Source: Lachnospiraceae bacterium (GTDB taxonomy: Bacteria > Bacillota > Clostridia > Lachnospirales > Lachnospiraceae). Taken from it: DNA of 5,685 nt. The DNA lies in assembly GCA_021199395.1 (NCBI GenBank), contig JAJQIE010000067.1, positions 1 to 5,685 on the forward strand. Reading direction: 5' to 3'. This document shows, in pieces, positions 4,942 to 5,685 of the stretch; within the stretch, counting starts at the first letter, position 1; each line of letters opens with the position of its first letter. The notes beneath the pieces are model-generated. The model was given only the letters and a program-made list of their open reading frames with translations, made no database searches and was not told where the DNA came from. Position numbers and translations under genes: made by a program.

Positions 4942-5685
4942 ATGGCAGTAAAATGGACGAGAGAACAGCAGCAGGTGATCGATACGCGAAATAAAGACAT
5001 TCTTGTATCTGCGGCTGCCGGATCTGGAAAAACCGCGGTGCTGGTTGCCCGGATACTGAAAATGATTACAGATGAGACGAAGCCGGTCGATATAGACCGG
5101 CTGCTGGTCGTCACTTTTACGAACGCGGCCGCGGCGGAAATGCGTGGACGTATCCGGGATGCACTGGAGGAGCAGGCGGAGCGGGAACCGGATAATGTAC
5201 ATCTGCAGCGCCAGCTTGTACTTGTACATAACGCGAAGATTACAACCATCCACAGCTTTTTCCTGCATGTGCTCCGCAATCATTTTCAGACAATTGGAAT
5301 TGACCCGTCTTTCCGTATTGCGGATGAGGGAGAGGTGCTGTTGCTCGAACAGGACGCTGTGCGTGAAACGGTCAACGAGGCGTACGAAAGCCAGGATACG
5401 GAGTTTGCCGCTGAATTTGCGGAATTTCTGGAACAGTTTGCGATCGGAAAGGGCGACGCAGAGGTTGAGGAGGAAATTTTGCAGATATACCATTTTGCGC
5501 TGGGGCAGCCCTTCCCAATTGACTGGCTGCGCGAGTGCCGGGAAATCTATAGCATCCCCCAACCGCGCAGCGGTTCTGAAATGGGGGATGCGCCCTGCCG
5601 CCGAGCGGAGGCGAGGGGGCGATTCCAGAACATCCCCCAACCGCGCAGCGGTTCTGAAATGGGGGATGCGCCCTGCCGCCGAGCG
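4942..5685 (+). CDS. addA: AddA helicase-nuclease subunit, N-terminal part, interrupted in frame by a repeat array
   Basis: Only the first 248 codons are in the window; AddA proteins are usually about 1200 residues or more, so it runs off the end. It is the active UvrD-like (superfamily 1A) helicase partner of AddB and normally carries a second nuclease domain at the far C-terminus. Seen here: a Q motif (WTREQQQVI, 5-13), Walker A SAAAGSGKTAVL (23-34), motif Ia VVTFTNAAAAEMR (56-68) and TTIHSFF (101-107). The family-like sequence ends at about Tyr203/Ser204. From residue 205 the frame runs into 26-codon repeats reading IPQPRSGSEMGDAP and onward, which I do not recognise as part of AddA. The frame stays open to the window end, so the gene may still be functional if the array also exits in frame, but this cannot be seen here. 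ATG 4942 has a good ribosome binding site. Confidence 0.95.
   Translation, partial: MAVKWTREQQQVIDTRNKDILVSAAAGSGKTAVLVARILKMITDETKPVDIDRLLVVTFTNAAAAEMRGRIRDALEEQAEREPDNVHLQRQLVLVHNAKITTIHSFFLHVLRNHFQTIGIDPSFRIADEGEVLLLEQDAVRETVNEAYESQDTEFAAEFAEFLEQFAIGKGDAEVEEEILQIYHFALGQPFPIDWLRECREIYSIPQPRSGSEMGDAPCRRAEARGRFQNIPQPRSGSEMGDAPCRRA
5553..5685 (+). repeat. Tandem 78-bp palindromic element array inside addA
   Basis: Unit 1 is 5553-5630; unit 2 begins at 5631 and is identical for all 55 bases up to the window end. Each unit holds hairpin I, CATCCCCCA (5553-5561) with TGGGGGATG (5582-5590), nine perfect pairs, enclosing ACCGC (5562-5566) with GCGGT (5570-5574) around a GCA loop and a 7-nt 3' bulge (5575-5581). 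Hairpin II is CGCCC (5591-5595) with GGGCG (5617-5621), enclosing GCCGCC/GGAGGC with one mismatch and a GAGC loop. A linker ATTCCAGAA (5622-5630) joins units. The unit length is a multiple of three and it is read without a stop in the addA frame. Perfect identity of the two units indicates recent duplication or ongoing homogenisation. The number of units is unknown. Confidence 0.95.

Noticed and set aside
4910..4951. Short ATG frame of about 12 codons overlapping the addA start
   Set aside because: Too short and without its own ribosome binding site to call a leader peptide; translational coupling is possible but not shown.
5568..5609. AGCGG, the B. subtilis Chi sequence recognised by AddAB, occurs twice in each addA repeat unit
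   Set aside because: A five-base GC-rich motif is expected by chance in such a sequence; it is not kept in the addB or intergenic copies, and the Chi of this organism is unknown.
5553..5621. Intrinsic terminator within addA
   Set aside because: The hairpins are strong and GC-rich but no T-run follows either stem, and the frame is open through them. Rho-independent termination is not supported, though some attenuation cannot be excluded.
5553..5685. CRISPR array
   Set aside because: The whole 78-bp period is repeated identically with no unique spacers, and it is inside an open coding frame with no cas genes nearby.

Overview
The window looks like a Clostridia chromosome segment, most likely Lachnospiraceae. 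This is inferred from the gene content (a RelQ-type small alarmone synthetase next to an AddAB helicase-nuclease), strong AG-rich ribosome binding sites, moderate GC and the AddB/AddA sequence style. Species cannot be named from this window. All three genes lie on the + strand.

Layout: 1-239 is a leader with a sigma-A-like promoter (61-89), a small GNRA-loop hairpin (154-175) and a 9-bp direct repeat. 240-1049 encodes a monofunctional (p)ppGpp synthetase of the RelQ/YjbM (SAS1) type. 1050-1275 is a non-coding gap that holds a ~76-bp palindromic element flanked by a perfect 9-bp direct repeat. 1276-4866 is addB, whose real start is probably a TTG behind a near-perfect Shine-Dalgarno. 4942 to the window end is the first 248 codons of addA. 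AddA and AddB form one heterodimeric helicase-nuclease that processes double-strand breaks for RecA-dependent repair; the 75-bp gap with no visible terminator suggests co-transcription. RelQ makes the stress alarmones ppGpp/pppGpp; its position upstream suggests a stress or repair neighbourhood but not a direct mechanistic link.

The main discovery is a dispersed family of short palindromic elements with copies at three places in 5.7 kb. (1) In addA, a 78-bp unit is tandemly repeated (5553-5630 and 5631-5685, the second cut by the window end), identical over the 55 bases visible and in frame (26 codons per unit). (2) In addB, a diverged, inverted copy (4379-4453, about 54 of 75 positions identical to the addA unit without gaps) is translated as an extra ~26 residues in the nuclease domain. 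(3) Between relQ and addB, a more diverged inverted copy (about 1146-1221) sits between two CAGGATATT repeats that look like a target-site duplication. All three keep the same fold: a hairpin of 9 / 7-nt bulge / 5 / 3-nt loop / 5 / 9, with base pairs that change together between copies, next to a second GC-rich hairpin. This resembles the in-frame Rickettsia palindromic elements in behaviour, but here it hits both subunits of one DNA-repair complex. No transposase is in the window, so mobility would have to be supplied in trans.
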